A stretch of 64,000 bases of DNA from Prochilodus magdalenae (lineage: Eukaryota > Chordata > Actinopteri > Characiformes > Prochilodontidae): contig JAMWET010000180.1 of assembly GCA_024036415.1 (NCBI GenBank), forward strand, positions 186,001-250,000. Reading direction: 5' to 3'. The notes beneath the pieces are model-generated. The model ran no database searches and was not told the origin of the DNA. It saw only the letters and a list, made by a program, of their open reading frames with translations. The translations under genes were made by a program, and so were the position numbers. This document shows positions 61,044 to 64,000 of this stretch, in pieces. Position 1 is the first letter of the stretch. Every line of letters starts with the position of its first letter.

Positions 61044-64000
61044 TATACAAGTTGAGGTCTGACAAAGATCATTAGACCTGACAGTTAAAATAAATGTGAA
61101 TCATAAATCACAACACGTTTAGTTGCATATCGTGATATGTTTCTGGATATTGAAAAAAGTGTTTAAGCTGGCAGAGAGACAAAATAGGGGTAGAAGAAGA
61201 GAGGGGTGCATAATCAAAACTCTGAAGACTTTTTAGGGGGGGCTAAAAGTCACTTTATATTAGGAAAAAAAGAATTTCATCTTCTAAATAGGAATGCTTT
61301 GGGGAAATATATATAATAGTGTAATTTTTGATTTAGATGTGATTAATTAGGATTATGGGGCTTTTTGTTTCCTCAGATGACCAGCATATTCATTTTTCAT
61401 CCAGGCTTGAATGCTGAATATAGAGTGCTGAACTGGCAGCTCACATACTCTGTGTTATTAGTTTAAATTTCCCCACTTAACTTGTCAAGACGACCTTAAA
61501 TATGTAAGGATATGATCAAAACTGCAGCTTTTGCGTTTGAAATAGTGATTTCAACATTAAAAGTATTAATTGCTCGGCCCTACTGGTAATGTGGTGTTTC
61601 GTGGTTAAAGTAGCCAAGAACTAAACGAGGTTAAATGGTCAGTTTTGATTTCAGGTTGAAATTAAGTCTGTTTTTATTGCTTGAACTTTTAGAAAAACTA
61701 ATTTATACTTCACAAAAATGATTGGTTAATTTATGTTTATTACTAATACAATTAATAGTTACAAGCCTGAAACTATACATTTAAATCCAGACAGAGATCA
61801 TACCTTGATACTTTTACTCTCTATTGTCTGGACAGTTTTCACTGCTTTTAGCTAATGGTCTGAGCAGCGGTCCTCTGGGGACGTCATTTTCAGAGCTAAT
61901 CGGGAAGACTTTCCTGAGTGCTCATAATCCCTGAGCTGTGTGAGTAACCTGAGGTGTGTGCACATGTGGCTTGGTTACTCTGAGTTCCGCAATGGGGTTT
62001 TGTGAATGAAGCCTGTAGTGGGCTAAGGGGTGGGGGGGCCGAGGCCTCAGGCATGGTGGAGTGTCTGGTCCCACATGAGAGTGCTTGCACTAAAGAGAAG
62101 GAGGGGCCTTAAAGCCTGGCCAGCTGCTAGTGTACATATTGTGCCACTGAAGCAAGAACCAGATGACAGACATCAGGGAATAAGGCTGAAAAGTCACTGT
62201 ATCATGACTTCTATGTGTTCCTTGTTGTACAGCTGGTTAGAAGCTGACCGCTTGAAATTTTTTGACCACATAAAGGTCCAGTTTCTGTTTATTTGATTAT
62301 GTAATCTTAAACTAGTGTAATTGGGTGGTTATCCAATATATGGATGCCTGTAAATGTTAGAATTGGAATCACTGTATGTCAGTATGGAACCATTTTACAA
62401 AAACAAATTTGTACAGTGTACGTTTGTACAACTCTTCTGTAGGTGGCCAGTTAGTATATTATTTAAACTTAGATCATCACTAAATCAGGTTTTATCATAC
62501 TTAAGTCAAGTCACCACTTTTGCCAAGTAGAGCTGAAAGATGATTTGATTTTTATATTGGAATCGTAACTGGAATTGCAATAGAGTGCAATATTCAAATC
62601 GCAAGAGCTGTAATTTTAATTATAGACTATTTGATCAAAGCCGTGTCTCATATTAGGAACGTTAACATTATATCAGAGCTTTTAAACTTCCTGTAAATCA
62701 GGTGATATAAGTGGCAATACTGATCAGAAAAAATGCAGGTTCTTTTAAACATACAAATATTTTTTAATTGAAAATAATGAAAAAGATGTACACGCTAATC
62801 TCTAGTACACATCCCTTCTGTGCACATTGGTGCAGGGGAAACATGTAAAAGAGGGTAATGAATATCGAAAAGAACTGGAATTAGATAATTAAAGGATGAT
62901 TTCTGAATGTGACGCATGATGGAAGTCTTTTAATCCGAAGACTTTTCGCAGTCTTTATCCTCCACACCTGGAAGATTAGGATATCTTACTTTGAAATCTC
63001 TCAGGCGGGAAGATCAATCACTGGCTCAATATAAAGTGCATTCCCAAATCCTTCTAGCATCCTGTGGCATCTGTGCTGTGTGTTAGGGGCTGATTGTGGC
63101 AAAGCCTCTCAGAATCAATTAGAGGCTTCTTGCTGTCTTACTTTCTCATCTGTCTATGCGTAGTCTGGTATAATCTTGTGGGTTTAGATGGTGTTTACCC
63201 AGTTGATTTAATGGGCCATTTTTGTCCTATCTTTAAGAGTCTGCTTGTCTGGTTTAAAATCATAGTGCCATCAGTTTGGGTCTGGTACATATCGATTTTG
63301 GCAACTCATGTGTGGTAGTTTTAGGTTTAGGATGCTTTAGAATAGCTTTCATAAAACATGGTGTACTACTTAATGAACATTACATCATTCAGTCCCAGTG
63401 ATTATGTTCCTGTTTTCTCATTTTTGTTTGCTCACATTTAAAACTGGGCATCAAAATGCACTTTTTTAGTTTAGTAATTTTTCAGTTCCTTGTTTGCAGT
63501 ACCTAGATATTACAAACAAATCTGTGATTGGCTGAAGCATGCTATTATTATTATTATTTTTAATGAAACATTCAGATTAAGATTTTAACTTAGCATGACA
63601 CACAAACTTAAAAGGAATGGGCGCTTTATGCCGAGTTCATCTAGGTGAGCTGTAATGTCTTCACTAAATCTCTGAAAACTAAATGAAGGAACTGCTTAGC
63701 AGTCAACATAATACCACCTTATCTCCTATATGTGCACAAACACAAAGTCGTAAACTGAGTTACATTAACCACAGACCATACTGTATGTCACATCAGGTCG
63801 ACCCTTACCTGCCCAGCCCAGTAAAGCAATAGCAAGAAGAAAGTTAGATTTGATTGTGACATATTAGACTCGAGACCAGGCAAAGGCTTTCTAAAAAAAA
63901 GGGGCTACTTGGAAGACTTGAAAAGAGGGGTAAGAACGTACACACAAGCGAAAGCCCAAATAATTAAGGCAGGATTTGTGAGGACATATAGAAAAGTGAA
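61044..64000. other. Intronic stretch to the window end
   Basis: No exon found. At about 62520-62640 phrases such as GAATCGTAACTGGAATTGCA resemble a common fish repeat ('...gaatcgcaattg...'). A short ATT run is at 63543-63557. Confidence 0.35.

Overview
The window looks like a piece of a teleost fish nuclear genome. It is AT-rich and intron-scale, and it is full of Tc1/mariner and hAT DNA-transposon relics, miniature inverted-repeat elements, tRNA-derived SINE-like copies, minisatellites and microsatellites. The repeat families resemble those common in otophysan fishes (characins, catfishes, knifefishes), but that placement is an inference from recalled family sequences. No bacterial-style operons, CRISPR arrays, rRNA or tRNA genes were seen.

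The one protein gene I can support is the 5' end of a transmembrane collagen on the + strand, best matched to collagen type XXV alpha 1 (col25a1; CLAC precursor). Exon 1 (34352-34642) encodes a short cytosolic tail, one membrane span and the start of the NC1 linker. Exon 2 (35138-35207) encodes the rest of the linker, with a furin-type Arg-X-X-Arg site and a Cys-Asn-Cys motif just before the first Gly-X-Y triplet. A CpG-rich promoter region (about 33740-34350) lies in front, with a CCAAT box and a full TGACGTCA site. From 35208 to the end the window appears to be intron 2; I found no collagen exon in it.

Layout: 1-690 Tc1-like relic; 3115-6933 a 3.8-kb minisatellite (36-bp unit) with almost no G on the + strand; 7-14 kb mostly unannotatable, with a MITE and a palindrome; 13.8-14.3 kb a second CpG-rich, promoter-like block; 14.7-19.7 kb a cluster of Tc1 relics and a TA-flanked palindromic MITE; 19.7-29.8 kb mostly plain noncoding DNA with a Tc1-derived long-TIR element at 27.3 kb; 29.9-30.7 kb a 30-bp minisatellite; 32.6-33.7 kb a MITE and a degenerate 21-bp array leading to the col25a1 promoter; 35.2-64 kb intron 2 with hAT, Tc1, SINE-like and tandem repeats, a hAT-like insertion with perfect 8-bp target duplications (60.6 kb), and a diverged noncoding duplication at 52.6/53.5 kb.

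Almost all short reading frames in the window are chance frames in noncoding or repetitive DNA. I found no clearly new coding system. The most notable items are the strand-skewed 36-bp array, the degenerate array beside the promoter, the second CpG-rich block and the noncoding duplicate pair.
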